Below, piece by piece: positions 20,430 to 31,311 of a stretch of DNA of 64,000 nt. The number at the start of each line of letters is the position of its first letter. Positions within the stretch are counted from its first letter, which is position 1. Source of the DNA: Prorocentrum cordatum (Eukaryota > Sar > Dinophyceae > Prorocentrales > Prorocentraceae). The translations under genes and the position numbers were made by a program. The DNA is taken from the NCBI GenBank assembly GCA_963575745.1, contig CAUYUJ010022081.1, positions 1 to 64,000 of the forward strand, read 5' to 3'. The notes below the pieces were generated by a model. It ran no database searches and had not been told where the DNA came from. It saw only the letters and a list, made by a program, of their open reading frames with translations.

Positions 20430-20873
20430 CTTGGGGGGTGATGTTCCAGTCCTCGTCAATCGAGCCGTCGTCCCCCATGCCTCCGAGAATCGCAGCTCGC
20501 ACCTGCCTGTGACAAGACGGAAACTGTGCCCAGCTCTGGTACCACTTCAATCGACGTACCTGGAGCTCCTGTGCAGTGGGTAGGATGCGCCAGTGCTGTC
20601 ACAAGCGCTGAGAGGACCATCTGCGCCTCTCGCCAGACTCATGTTCCGAGAGGCCCCATCAACCACAGCCCCCGTCTCATAACCAGACGTGCGATCTTGT
20701 CCGAAGCCGTCGAGGAAAACTCATCTGGAATACGACCTTCCATTCCCGATAATAAGGCTGATTGCACAAACGCGATGATCGACATACGTTTAATACTGAG
20801 CGCCGCGTTCTACACTAAGAAATTTGGTATCGTGCCTAAACCCGTCCTGTCCGCTCGTCGTCGTTTGATTCTT
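20430..20873 (-). pseudogene. RT thumb / post-RT region of LINE element 3
   Basis: The frame from 20550 reads KWYQSWAQFPSCHRQVRAAI and DEDWNITPQANPWAKQVLRD before shifting frame at about 20400. 20560-20870 is degraded, with no long frame. Confidence 0.35.
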
Positions 20874-21809
20874 TTAACGTGTAGCGATCCCGAAGCAGTA
20901 AGCCACCCGCCCAAAACTCGCATAAATCGTCCACATTGTCCTGGTTAGAGCTCTGGGATAGAGTAGTCTGCGCTGTGTCGTGCAGCCAGTCCCGAAAACG
21001 TTGGCTAGCGTGGCTCGCTTATCATCATTAAGTCGAACTCCTACCTCTTGAAGATTTTCTGAAAGGCGTCTACTGCCCGAGGAGGCCAGAGCCAATCGGT
21101 GAGCTGCCTCTCCCCCCCTGGATGTGGTGGTGGCCCCCCAGCCTGGAATAACGCACTTCGCGATGTCGTCAGCGAGAATCGTGATCCCCACATCCGACGT
21201 CGTGTCGTCGGGCTCGTGTGCCAGAACGTATTGGGCCGAGCTAATAGCGCGCCGATAGGAGAGGAACGGCTCGATCCCTTTCAAGCAGTAGTAAGGAAAG
21301 GCCCTAGCTGGATTAAGATGTCCCATCATCTCCCCCGTCGTCGGCCTGAGAGCTACGGGTCCCGAGTGAGTTTCGATCTGGAAGCCGCCCTGGATTGCAC
21401 GGGCGCGCTGAAATCTGAAGTCCTCTGGAGCGTACAAGCCCCCGATAGTCTCAATAATGATGTCCCTTTTTATACTGGCGAACGCGTTCGTGGCGTCCTC
21501 GTCCACGATGGCATGTGAAAGACCCTGACATTGTAATCGCCAGGATATGCAAACTTGCACTGTACTCGCATCCCCCCTGCGTCGATGTCGCGCAAATCCG
21601 CGACAATAGTAAGGGAGAGAGGCTCGAACTTTGCGTCCACGATGCCATAAATATGCGTTCCAAGCCTTGCCGATCGGGCAGAAGAGATGAATCCATCGTT
21701 GGCCCGCAGGCCCTGTCTTACCTGTCCGCTTGTCGAGGCCCACACAAGATGACATGTCGAAGAGCAAGGGAGTGGTCGTCGCCCGCCTGAAACAGGCCAG
21801 TATATCCAC
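20874..21809 (-). pseudogene. Reverse transcriptase core of LINE element 3
   Basis: One open frame carries all three core motifs: A (HAIVDEDATNAFASIKRD), B-like (GEMMGHLNPARAFP after GGFQIETHSGP) and C (ITILADDIAKCV). Upstream is GPAGQRWIHLFCPIGKAW, an RT finger segment. Downstream is ENLQEVGVRLNDDKRATLAN, as after motif C in LINEs. The core is intact but flanked by frameshifts on both sides. Confidence 0.65.
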
Positions 21810-21899
21810 GATCCTCTCGTTGAAGCCCTGCGCCGTCGACGGCCTGATTTCGCTGCCGAGGCCGTCGCGAGTGAACTTCGACCACTGCTGCTCTTCCCA

Positions 21900-22505
21900 A
21901 GGGAATCAGCCAAAACTCTGAAGGGATAGACCACTGTGGTGTCGCCCTCCTCTTGGGCGAGCGTCGTAGTTGAGTGATGATGCCCATCGGGTCGTCCCGC
22001 GCCTGACTCAAGCCCGCGAACTGCATCGCATCGTACCTCTGCTGGTCCGCGCGCGTGGACTCGCCCCCCTCGTGGGTGGCGTCGAGACGAACCTCCATCT
22101 CCCGCGCAAGGTCGCACGCGTGGGCACCCGCCCACCCCTCAGTAGCTGGCTTCATCAAATACTGCTTCACCTCGTGCGCCTCACAATTCTCATCCCGCGC
22201 AACGATGCAGCGTCGATGACGAGGCCCCCGCCCCTTGCGAGACAAGCGCCTCGCCAGACGCTGCACCGTAGCATGATCGTGCCGAACTCCGTCGTGATGG
22301 CAGCATTTCGTTCTGCGGTGATGTCTCGCGAAACGCGACGAATCCGAAACGTAATGCGTGCCAGTCGAAGCTCGATCTCCGCCTGTTCGGGATGTCCGCC
22401 TCCGTCTCGAAGGAAATCCACCGTCTCCATGGCGTGTCGGATCTCCTTGCGGCGTGCCAGAAGTGTCGAGGGTTCTGCTTCAAGTTGAGATTTGTTGTGC
22501 TCCAA
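21900..22505 (-). pseudogene. Endonuclease-RT linker of LINE element 3
   Basis: Two overlapping minus frames (22505-22167 and 22266-21900) encode charged helical protein (KEIRHAMETVDFLRDGGGHP; DENCEAHEVKQYLMKPATEG), ending PSEFWLIPLG before the RT frame. A frameshift lies near 22200. Confidence 0.45.
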
Positions 22506-22517
22506 TACCGTCGGCCT

Positions 22518-23640
22518 CTAAAATTCCAGTTGCGCGGCCTGTGTGATCAGCGATGCGAAAGTGTTCCAGACCTCGTCCGAGTTCGGCCTGCTGCAAAAGC
22601 GAATCCAATTAGCCTCGTCCATGTCCAAGATCGTCTGATGAATATGTTCCACTGCGTTCTGGCAGAACTCGTCGCCGCGCAGCATGCCCATGATTCTGTC
22701 GTAGTCCCAAGTATGGCGTCGATGATGTTGGGCCTCGAAAGCGCACTGGAACTCAAGGTAGAGGGGTCGGTGATCTCGTGTGTCCAGCGTGTTGATGGCC
22801 TGCAATCTGTTGCTAGCCGACGGTAGAGTCTTGCTATTGACCACATAAGGGCGAAGGCCTTGTGGAATATGAACGAAATCGATGCGTAAGCTATATCCTC
22901 CAGCTGCAAAATAAGTGCCCCCCGCAGGGTGAAAGGCATTAACGGCCATGATAAGCAAATCCCGAAGACACTGGTGCCAGAAACGTGCCGCTAGTCCCTC
23001 TTCCTCAGCTGCCAGAGTGCCCACGGCCTGGTCCTCCTCCTCGGTCTGGGGGTCGTAGCCGATCGTGAGCTCCCCCTCGCATCTGTCCTCTGAGCTGTAC
23101 CCGAGCCGATCGTTGAGGTCCACGCCGGTGATCGGCGTACATCTCGCCCCGACGCCCGCCACAAGAGAGCGGGTCCACGCAATCATCGCCTGCACAGTAG
23201 ACCGATATCCTGATCGCGTAGATCTGCAAGAAGACTGCACTGGGAAGTAGAACGCAATCAGGAGGAGGTCCGAGGAACTTGATTTGAGGCGTACCGCCCC
23301 GCATCGGCCCGCCAGTCGGGATGGAGGTGTGTAGATCCGTCTTATGAAATTGCGTGGTAGACGTTTACGATGTAGGAAGATACTGACGCCGCAGCTTTTG
23401 TTCGTCGCCCGTGTCTATCCAAACGAGAGCTCATAGTGGCTGTGATGTTGGAAGAGACTATGTTCTGAATATGCTGCTTGGCGTCGGCATGTCCCAGGGA
23501 GGAAAACTGCACACAGATTCGAAAATTCTTCCGATATCTCCATGGCCCTGGTGGGCCCCGTAATAAACATAGGATTGTACGTGCAGATACGAAAACGCTG
23601 AGGTGTGGGAAGACAGGCACCAGACTCCATCTCGAAGATG
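22518..23640 (-). pseudogene. EEP endonuclease of LINE element 3
   Basis: The N-terminal part (23640-23415) reads RICTYNPMFITGPTRAMEI and HSLFQHHSHYELSFG. The C-terminal part (from 23240) reads LRIDFVHIPQ (Asp) and INTLDTRDHRPLYLEF (DH catalytic pair), then HTWDYDRIM. Frames differ between the halves. Matches element 2 step by step. Confidence 0.6.
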
Positions 23641-23829
23641 AGAAAGTACTGCGCCAGGGCGATCACGGCGGGAAGCCACCGTCCTGGCGGCGCTGGCGGC
23701 GCGACTCTTCCCTCAGCAGGGGCAGAGAGGGCCCCAGGCGAGATCAACGAAGCATTCCGCTGCAATCCAGTACGGTGCACCCCTGGCATGTACAGTAGCC
23801 GCGTGAGTGTGTGTTCTCTTGATCGCTGT

Positions 23830-23902
23830 GCGGCTTGGAGGAGGAGAAAGAAAGGGAGGAGGAGGAGGAGGAGGAGGAGGAGGAGGAGGAGGAGGAGGAT
23901 GC
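23830..23902. repeat. GGA array
   Basis: GGA triplets; interrupts the region upstream of the element 3 endonuclease. Confidence 0.9.
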
Positions 23903-24057
23903 GCAAGGGCGCTCGGATTCCCGACCCCGCTTGGCGGGCGCTCGAGGCCGTGCTTGCGAAAGGACGGCCTCCCCGGGGGGGCGGATCTCCCAAGCCGGAC
24001 CCGCGACCCTCGCGGCTGGAGCTCCTCGATGGCCACCGCCTTGCCATGATGGGCCTG

Positions 24058-24182
24058 TTTTCCACCACCACCACCACCACCCTAAATTGGAGGGGGGAAG
24101 GCGGAGGAGGACGAGGAGGAGGAGGACGAAGAGGAGGAGGAGGAGGAGGAGGAGGTGGAGGAGGAGGTGGAGGAGGACCCCC
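24058..24182. repeat. CCA run followed by GGA/GGT array
   Basis: (CCA)n at 24062-24079, then GGA-rich triplets. Confidence 0.85.
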
Positions 24183-24280
24183 TCCCCCTCCAACTTCTGG
24201 TGGTTGTGGTGGAAAACAGGCCCATCATGCCATGCACTCGGGGAGCCCACAGAAACCGTACGCTGCGAACCGGTTACACG

Positions 24281-24440
24281 TAAGTCGGGCGTGTCCCTCT
24301 ACAGGGGAAGATTCAAAAATTGTCAAAAATAATCTGGGGACGATTGTGCGACCATGTTTTGCAATGTTTTGAGCAGGTTTGTTTTACAATTATCTTTGTT
24401 TCGTCCAAAATCCGCCTGTAGCCGGACATGCCCAACCTAA
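24281..24440 (-). mobile_element. F1 MITE, reverse orientation
   Basis: Left TAAGTCGGGCGTGTCCCTCT, right GCCTGTAGCCGGACATGCCC. The interior TCTGGGGACGATTGTG shows reverse orientation. No clear TSD. Confidence 0.75.
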
Positions 24441-24545
24441 GCGTACATGAACACGGCCTCCCAGTCCGCGAGACCAACCGCGTGATACGAACGTTCGCGC
24501 AACGCGTACTTTCAAGCCAGCGTGGACTCATGTGCGTGAACGGCC
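24441..24545. repeat. F12 dispersed repeat, uninterrupted copy
   Basis: TACATGAACACGGCC...GATACGAACGTTCGCGCA matches 46845-46886 joined to 47160-47222, where F10 is inserted between the two parts. Confidence 0.6.
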
Positions 24546-24754
24546 TCATGTGGCTGCTGCGTGCTGGAAACCTCTGTCCCGCCCGCAGTCCCCACAAAGG
24601 CGCGGCTCTGCCCGAGGTGCCGCTGGTGTCCTCTGCGGGCCACCGACCGGTGCCCGACCACCTCCGCCCAAGACCTGACGACGCACACCAGAAGGCCGAA
24701 CGGCCAACATCTACCGCACGGTCGCGCTCACTGCCGACGTGTGGGCTGCGCCAC

Positions 24755-24948
24755 CCAAGCGGGAGATGAGAAGGAGAAAGCCTTCTCAGCGAGCGGCGGG
24801 GCTTCCTGGACGCCCTCTGGCCTTCTGAAACGTGTCCCGTGCCTTCGGGGAAGGCTTGGGAGGCTTCTCAGAAGGCCCGAGGCCTTCCGAGCCATCTGGG
24901 AAGGCATGCCCCTTTGCACTTCCCCCCCAAGCTCGCCGCCGAACGTAG
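24755..24948. mobile_element. F3 palindromic element, copy 1
   Basis: Contains GAGAAGGAGAAAGCCTTCTC near the left end and CTTCTCAGAAGGCCCGAGG inside, ending CCAAGCTCGCCGCCGA. Homologous to 31850-32063. Confidence 0.6.
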
Positions 24949-24971
24949 GGGTGCGAGCTCGTTTCGCCAAC

Positions 24972-25167
24972 GTCGGGGGCGTCCAAGATGGGTGCGTCCA
25001 AGAGGGGGTCGCAACTCATGGCCGGCGGCATGTGCGCGGCACCGGGGGGGGCCGGGGACGCATTGAGATAAGAAGAGGCGCCGTGAAATCTGGGGAGATA
25101 TCATGGCCCCAGCCATGACATCAACACACATACACCATTCATCACCCCCCTCTTGGCCGCCCCCGAG
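24972..25167. mobile_element. F4 inverted-repeat element, copy 1
   Basis: Left GTCGGGGGCGTCCAAGA and right CTCTTGGCCGCCCCCGAGA are inverted copies. It shares GGCATGTGCGCGGC, GGACGCATTGA and AAATCTGGGGAGATATCATG with 32494-32683 and 55056-55249. Confidence 0.7.
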
Positions 25168-25189
25168 AAGGGAAAGGATGCCAGCTTGG

Positions 25190-25318
25190 AGGAGTAGGAG
25201 GAGGAGGAGGAGGCGGAGAAGGAGGAGGGAGGAAGGAGGAGGAGGAGGAGGAGGAGGAGGAGGAGAAGGTGGAGGTGGAGGAGGAGGAGGAGGAGGAGGA
25301 GGAGGAGGAGGGCCCCCG
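25190..25318. repeat. GGA array
   Basis: GGA triplets over about 125 bases. Confidence 0.95.
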
Positions 25319-25433
25319 CTATGACATCCCCCCCCCCCTAATCATCACCTTCCTGCTGGCCGCCCCCGAAACTGGAACGCACGGCCCCGCCCAGGAGCAC
25401 CGGGCTGCCTTCTTCAATTTCGCCACCCAGTGG

Positions 25434-25490
25434 GTGGCCCTGCTGGTTGTCCTCGTGGGTGGCACCCACGAGGACAACCAGCAGGGCCAC
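25434..25490. repeat. Perfect palindrome, 28-bp arms, 1-nt centre
   Basis: 25434-25461 (GTGGCCCTGCTGG...GGGTG) is the exact reverse complement of 25463-25490, centred on G25462. Confidence 0.9.
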
Positions 25491-25494
25491 AGAC

Positions 25495-25590
25495 AGGAGG
25501 AGGAGGAGGAGGAGGATGAGGAGGAGGAGGAGGAAGGAGGAAGAGGAGGAGGAGGAAAGGAGGAGGAGGGAGGAGAGAGACCGAACCCCG
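25495..25590. repeat. GGA array
   Basis: GGA triplets directly after the palindrome. Confidence 0.95.
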
Positions 25591-25994
25591 GCGAGATCTC
25601 TGGGCCGCGGACGGCGCCGACGGGAATCCGGCTGCAGGTGGACGCTATCACGCCGGCCTGTCCACGGAGCCTCGCGAGTACCACACCGGCCTCGCGGGAG
25701 CAGCGGCTGCCAGCACGGCCCCAAGATTGCCCGCGGCCTCTCCTGCACGCCTCTGACGGAGGCGACCTTCCGGTGGGAAGCCGCCTCCGTAAACGTAGGG
25801 CGCAGCGTGACCTGGTTCAGCTTCGTGCTCTCGAACGCTCACAACTTGATTGCGACGGCCTCGCAGGGATAGACGATACGCGCCGCGGTGACCCTCGACT
25901 GCAGGCGCCGGGAGCCCTGGGCCACCGCGGCACTGACGACCACCTATGGTGGAACAAAAACCTTTACGCCATGTTTCCCCGCGCCGCCGTGATC

Positions 25995-26196
25995 CGGGGG
26001 CACGCAAACATGCGTTAACGATGCGTGGATTTGGCGCGCGGTCGCCAAATCCATGGATCCGGTGAGGTGCCCTCCCCGAAACGCGGCCCGTGCCGCCTCG
26101 CTCGGCGGCGGAAATCCACGATTTCCCATGCAGACGGGGCCCGTCGCTGATCCACGCCCCCTTGATCCATGTTTGCGATCGCCTGACTTCGGGGAA
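25995..26196. mobile_element. F5 inverted-repeat element, copy 1
   Basis: CACGCAAACATG near the left and CATGTTTGCGATCGCC at the right form inverted ends. Shares GTGGATTTGGCGCGCGGTCG and GCCGCCTCG(C/T)TCGGCGGCGG with 53276-53467. Confidence 0.7.
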
Positions 26197-26236
26197 ATCC
26201 TGACCCGGGTCAATCCAGACCCGGGTCAGTCAGGCC

Positions 26237-26284
26237 TTGCAGGATCCTGCAAGATCCTGCAGGATCCTGCAGGATCCTGCACCC
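26237..26284. repeat. Tandem GCAGGATCCT decamer
   Basis: Four to five copies of the 10-mer, one with A for G. Each contains the palindrome AGGATCCT. Confidence 0.85.
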
Positions 26285-26530
26285 AAGCCAGGGCCAATGC
26301 AACACTGGCCCTGCAGGGTCCTGCAAGATCCGGCGCTCTGGCTGACCCACGTTTGCATTGACCCCCGTCTCTTGAGCCCCGATGACTGAAGGCCGACGTG
26401 CTGCCAGTGGGGCCACGCCACCGCGAGCTCCTGCAGAGGGGTCCCCCGCAAGCGGCGGAGGCGGCCCTCCGCCGCCTCGAGCCCAAGCCCCGGGCGAGGG
26501 CGGCGGCAACGGTCGCAGCCGCAGTTGCAC

Positions 26531-27165
26531 GGTGGAGGCCAGTCCACGAGAAACTTCCCACAAGAAGCCCAACCTTAGGTCGGACCTGTCCCCCCCCCTG
26601 CAGGGGGATCCTGGGCGAAAACGTAAGAATGCTCAAAACACACCCCCAAAAATGATCACACATAGTCAGAAATCGTCCCCAGACGATTGTTGGCTATTTT
26701 TGAATGTTCCCCCTGTAGAGGGACAGGTCCGACTTAAGCCCAACCCTGAGACCCCAAGGCGTTCATTGATTTTTGGTGTGGGAGCGGCACGCTTTCCATG
26801 GCAAAACCATCGACCCCCCCCAAAAAAACCCAGGGCACCCTGCAGGCAAGCAGGGTGCTTCTTGGCATCCGGCCCCCACTGTATTCGCCAAGCGCTAGGG
26901 GATCGCACTGCCACCCAACTATGTGGCGACAAACGCGCCCCCGCGCCTGCGGCGGTTGTCCTGGAGCCTGCTCCGAAGAGCAGCCCGACGCCTCTTCCAG
27001 TGCCAGCACAGCATGCCCCCCGGATTAAGAAGAACATCCCTCAAGAACATGAGACCCTCCGTCGGCCAAAACACCCAGAATACCCCAGAGTACCCTCCCC
27101 AGGGTTCACAAGAACATCCAGCAAGCACGACGAACATTAGGGCGCCCCCCCCGAACCGTCCGACC
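26531..27165. repeat. F2 dispersed repeat, copy interrupted by F1
   Basis: GTGGAGGCCAGTCCAC, CCCAACCCTGAGACCCCA, CTTTCCAT..CAAAACCATCGA, CCCAGGGCACCCTG and AACATCCAGC(A/G)AGCACGA align with 49121-49690. The first half also aligns with 45690-45862. F1 lies inside at 26576-26736. Confidence 0.7.
26576..26736 (+). mobile_element. F1 MITE inserted in F2, with TSD
   Basis: TAGGTCGGACCTGTCC...GGGACAGGTCCGACTTA. TSD AGCCCAACC(T/C) at 26566-26575 and 26737-26746. The uninterrupted site is present in the F2 copies at 45704-45726 and 49153-49175. Confidence 0.85.
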
Positions 27166-27169
27166 GTAT

Positions 27170-28186
27170 TCATCCAGTGCCAGCTCTCTCTGCACCGCAT
27201 GCGGCTCTGCACTGTCAGCCCGATACCACGTGCTGACGGCGCTATTTTTTTCTTTCGGGCCATCTGGCGCGCACTCCCTGCATGTTCGCTGCCCCGCGCC
27301 CGGTTCGGCTGGGTGGACGGTCGCCTTTGTCTCAGCCTGCGTGGCAGCCGCGCTTGCTTGTCAGCGGCCGGCTTCGCCAGTGGGGCCTCGCGCAGACAAG
27401 ATCGCTGAGGTCTCCAAGCCCGCTCTGGAGGAGGAATGACAAGGGAAGAATTGGCGCACCGCTTGTTCGTGAGTTGTTGTCGTCGTCTCTCCCATCATAG
27501 CCGCCGTCGTCGTCGCGCCGCCTGCCGTCCACTGAGACACTCGCAAGCAGAAATTCACAGGGGGACGTGCCAGAAAATGAGATGCGCACATGGGGATCGC
27601 CGCGTCGAGCAACTCTCGCTGATGCTATGTCCGCAGTGCAGGGTGCTCGGTGGAATTACGAGGTGCAAGTCGTCCCGCAGAGCACGGTTCGTCCCGCGGA
27701 GCACGGTTCGTCCCGCAGAGCAGACGAGGACGGTCCGGGATAGCCCCCCGCGCTCGCCCTCTTCCTCCGTCCCCCGCGTTCCTTCTTGCCCTCCTGCTCC
27801 TCCTCGTGTGCATCCCTCTCTGACCACTGCTGCGCACCACCCACCTCCCCCTCCTCCCTCCCCCTCCGTTCATCTCCCCCCTTCTCCCCCCCACCCCTCT
27901 TCATCCCCCGCTGAATCTCCCCGCTGCTCTTCCTTCTCCTGGTCCTCCTTAGCCCTCCTCCTGCTCTTCCTCGTCCTCCTCCGCTCCGAGAAGAGGCCTC
28001 ACCTCTGAGGGCCGCCTGAGAGGCCCGAGGTCAGAGATCCTCGGGCGCACCCCAGAGCTCGAAGACGACGAGGGGGCTTGTCCAGAGATACTTCCGCATC
28101 GTGACCCCGTGCTCCTGAGCGAACGGTGTGGGAGGAGGCGAGGCGAGGCAAGGCGAGGCGAGACGCGCGTGTCGGTCCGAAGACCA
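27170..28186. other. No gene recognised
   Basis: Contains three copies of GCACGGTTCGTCCCGC(A/G)GA at 27670-27725 and a C/T-rich block at 27750-27985. Frames lack support. Confidence 0.35.
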
Positions 28187-28196
28187 GCCCTAGAAT

Positions 28197-28373
28197 TAGG
28201 CCGGGCATGTCCCTCTACAGGCCGATTCTGGCCGACAGATAAAACAATACCCAAAACAATAACTAAACAAAAACCGAAGAAAAACACAAACTAACAGAAA
28301 TACTAACAAATCCTCCCCGGACTGTTTTCTGCCTATCTTTGCATATTCCCCGTGGAAGGACAGGCCCGACTTA
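28197..28373 (+). mobile_element. F1 MITE with imperfect TSD
   Basis: TAGGCCGGGCATGTCCCTCT ... GGACAGGCCCGACTTA. Flanks GCCCTAGAAT / GACCTAGAAA (8 of 10 match). Confidence 0.8.
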
Positions 28374-28485
28374 GACCTAGAAAGAGCTGCGCGGGCGAGC
28401 GGGAGCCCGGAGAAGCTGCCCTCGGTCGATGGTGAAGCCCTGTCTGCTTGCACAGTGTCCGTGAGCATCCTCCCACAGCTCGCCT

Positions 28486-28610
28486 TAGGTCGGATTCAAC
28501 ATAGTCAAACAATGCTCCCAAACGATCAACAATAGCCAAAACAATCCTCCCCTGACTATTTTTGTTGCTATTTTTGAGTATTCCTCCTGTAGAGGGACGT
28601 GCCCGACGTA
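28486..28610 (+). mobile_element. F1 MITE, left end shortened
   Basis: Starts TAGGTCGGATTCAACATAGT (subterminal block deleted) and ends CCTGTAGAGGGACGTGCCCG. Flanking AGCTCGC is present on both sides. Confidence 0.75.
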
Positions 28611-28661
28611 AAGCTCGCTGCCCGCTGCAACATGTTCCCGCTGTTCCCCGGGGGGGTATGC

Positions 28662-28838
28662 GAGGCAGAGATTTATCCATATCCACCACCTGGGAACCGA
28701 CGTCCTGGTGCCCCAGCGGGCGGTGGATATGGATCTACTTCGGCCCCGGGGGCCCGAATATGTCCATATCCACCGCCTGCCGAGGCTCCGAAAACTGACC
28801 CTCCAGGCGGTGGTCATGTACAAATTCCCGCCTCGGAG
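28662..28838. repeat. Nested inverted repeats with CCATATCCACC motif
   Basis: TCCATATCCACCACCTGG (28674), GGCGGTGGATATGGAT (28720), GTCCATATCCACCGCC (28762) and GGCGGTGGTCATGTAC (28803) alternate in orientation. Outer ends GAGGCAGAGATTT / AAATTCCCGCCTC pair. Confidence 0.65.
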
Positions 28839-29010
28839 GGGTGGGACGGGCTCGCGACTGCCGCTCGACTCGAGGGCTCTTGGCCTCCCATGCCTGCGGC
28901 CCCAGGCGAGCCACGGACTCGGAGCGGCGCGCGCGCGTCGCCGGTCCATCGACGTCACTCGCAGGCATCGCCGATGCTCCCAAGGTGAGTGTGTGCGTGT
29001 GTGTTAGCGT

Positions 29011-29121
29011 CAGGTCGGGCGTGTCCTCCTGCAGGCGGATGTTGGGCGACGGGCAAAACGATAGTCAGAACTTGCTCCAACATGGGCAGACATAGCCGGA
29101 AAGTCGCCCCCAGTTGACCAG
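29011..29121 (+). mobile_element. F1 MITE, 5' end only
   Basis: CAGGTCGGGCGTGTCCTCCT plus family interior (CATGGGCAGACATAGCC). The 3' half is replaced by a TCC array. Confidence 0.65.
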
Positions 29122-29265
29122 TCCTCCTCCTCCTCGCCCTCCTCCTCCTCCTCCTCCTCCTCGCCCTCCTCCACCTCCTCCTCCTCGCCCTCCTCCTCGC
29201 CCTCCTCCTCCTCCTCCTCCTCCTCCTGCTCCTCCTCCTCCTCCTCCCCCTCCTCCTCCTCGACG
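29122..29265. repeat. TCC/CTC array
   Basis: TCC and GCC triplets. Confidence 0.95.
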
Positions 29266-29399
29266 TAATGTTAGTGCCTGCGCGTGCTCGTCGACCAGCC
29301 GACGCTCTGCGAGGCGGCGCGCGCGGCGGGGCGAGGGCAGGCAGGGGCCGAGTGCTGTCGGTGGTGCTGGCGGGGCTAGGACACACAGCGGGCCAACGC

Positions 29400-29935
29400 A
29401 CATCATCGTCGTCGTCATCGTCATCGTCGTCATCATCATCACCCTCACCATCACCATCATCATCAACATGATCATCATCACCATCACCGTGACAATCACC
29501 ATCACCATAATCATCAACCATCACCATCACCATCACCATCACCATCACCATCACCATCACCATCACCATCACGACAACCACCACCACCACCATCACCATC
29601 ACCATCATCATCATCCTCATCATGATCCTCATCCTCATCCTCATCCTCATCATGATCCTCATCCTCATCCTCATCCTCATCATCCTCATCATCCTCATCA
29701 TCATCATGATCACCATCACCATCACCATCACCATCACCATCACAATCATCATCATCCTCATCAGCATCATCACCACGATCACCACCATCAACATCATCAG
29801 CATCATCATCGTCAGCATCAGCACCAGCATCAGCATCAGTATCAGCATCTGCATTAGCATCAGCATGATCATCATCACCAGCAGCAGCAGCAGCATCATC
29901 ATCATCATCACCATCACCATCACCATCACCATCAC

Positions 29936-30005
<70 letters not shown>

Positions 30006-30045
30006 GTCATCGTCATCGTCATCGTCATCATCAGCATCTGCTGAC
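29400..30045. repeat. ATC/CAT triplet array, about 640 bp
   Basis: CATCAC, CATCCT and CAT blocks with a perfect CAT run at 29938-30004. Met-, His- and Asp-rich frames over it are artefacts. Confidence 0.95.
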
Positions 30046-30226
30046 GCAGATGGGGTGGCCAGCAGCTGGGGTGAGGGGCGCGGGCAGCGCCCCTGCGAAA
30101 CTGCGCCGGGTGATGGCTGGCCAGCGGTGCGCTGGGATGCAACTCCCGGTAGGCCTCTGTTAGAAAGAGTAAGGGCTCTGAAGCCCGATGAGAAGGGGAG
30201 CCGAGCTGGACTGACCAAGTATAGGC

Positions 30227-30375
30227 TAAGTCGGGCGTGTCCCCCTACAGGGGGATTGTCGACGAACAATGCAAAATTCTATTTTAAAAAATGTTTTAAA
30301 AATGTTCAAACATAGTCCCCTGACTATTTTTGATTATTTTTGAGTATTCCTCCTGTAGAGGGACGGGCCCGACTC
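30227..30375 (+). mobile_element. F1 MITE with perfect 10-bp TSD
   Basis: TAAGTCGGGCGTGTCCCCCT ... AGAGGGACGGGCCCGACTC, flanked by AAGTATAGGC at 30217-30226 and 30376-30385. 149 bp. Confidence 0.85.
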
Positions 30376-30406
30376 AAGTATAGGCCCAGGTTAAAGCTGG
30401 ATTACG

Positions 30407-30540
30407 GCGGCTGTCGACCAGGGATATGCCAGCGCCGATGCTGAATTCACTCTCCCAAGAGTTGCATACGAAGGTGCGTTGCCGCACAAGAGATCGGGGC
30501 CCCTGTATCCGCATCTGTCTTCTGTTGCCTCCGCGTGAGC
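30407..30540 (+). CDS. Exon-like fragment, unassigned
   Basis: A frame reading WITAAVDQGYASADAEFTLP and YEGALPHKRSGPLYPHLSSV ends at TGA near 30538, with natural composition. No start; no family recognised. Confidence 0.2.
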
Positions 30541-31009
30541 ATTCTGCAGCATACGTACAGGCCATCGTGCCACCACGAGGGGCGCTGGACAAGGAACGAA
30601 GAGGCTGTCCTGTGGCCGCGCCGAACGTTGGACCACACTTCAGCATAGTTGCTGCATGTTTGGTTCTGCATGTTTATGTCAATTCTCACGTGGCCGCACG
30701 TCACGTGGCCGCAGCCGTTTGCTAGGGGCCGAGACGCGCCATCTTGAGCAAACCGCGAGGATCCTCAAATCGCGGGGACAGGCATACGGGCAACTCGATC
30801 AAATCGAGACGGCAGTGTCTGTTCGACACTGTGGAACCTTGAAGGCCAGTTTAGGGGTCCAGGACCAACAGGCAGGGACTCATAATAAACAGTCGGCCCT
30901 GGAAAGGGAACGAGAGGTGCAGGGGCCGACGACTCGAAGTTATCCAGCTGCCAGGTGTCTGGGGTGTGCAAAACAAGTAAATTAAGGAAAAGCTGAGCGG
31001 CCCTAGAAG

Positions 31010-31160
31010 GAGGAAGGAGGATGAGGAGAAAGAGGAGAGGATGAGGGGCAGGAGGAGGAGAAAGAGAAGAGGATAAGGGGGAGGAGGAGGAGGAGGAGGA
31101 GGAGGAGGAGGAGGAGGAGGAGGCGGAGGATTGGGCGAGGAGGAGGAGGGGGAGGAGGAG
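31010..31160. repeat. GGA array
   Basis: GGA/GAG triplets. Confidence 0.95.
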
Positions 31161-31311
31161 GTCGACGAGGTGAACGCTGAGCGACCCGAGAGGTCGCAGC
31201 CGAGAAGGCCGGTCGGAGGACGAGGAGCGGGGAGCGGGGAGGGTGCCGGGGCGGCCCCAGGGCCGTCCCTGGAGCCGAGGGCGCCGAAGCGGTGCGTTGC
31301 GAAAAAGGGGG

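Larger units (their letters stand above)
18940..23680 (-). mobile_element. LINE-like element 3, decayed
   Basis: On the minus strand in order: EEP endonuclease (23640-22518), linker helices (22505-21900), RT (21809-20874), thumb (20550 on), zinc-finger tail (20422 to about 19830), then ORFX (19794-18940). Domains occupy different frames. The endonuclease is the homologue of element 2's; the RT is unlike that of elements 1 and 4. The 5' part (ORF1, SL) is not seen. Confidence 0.65.

Noticed and set aside
29400-30045. Long Met-, His- and Asp-rich open frames
   Set aside because: All are translations of the ATC/CAT array; no start context or non-repetitive domain.
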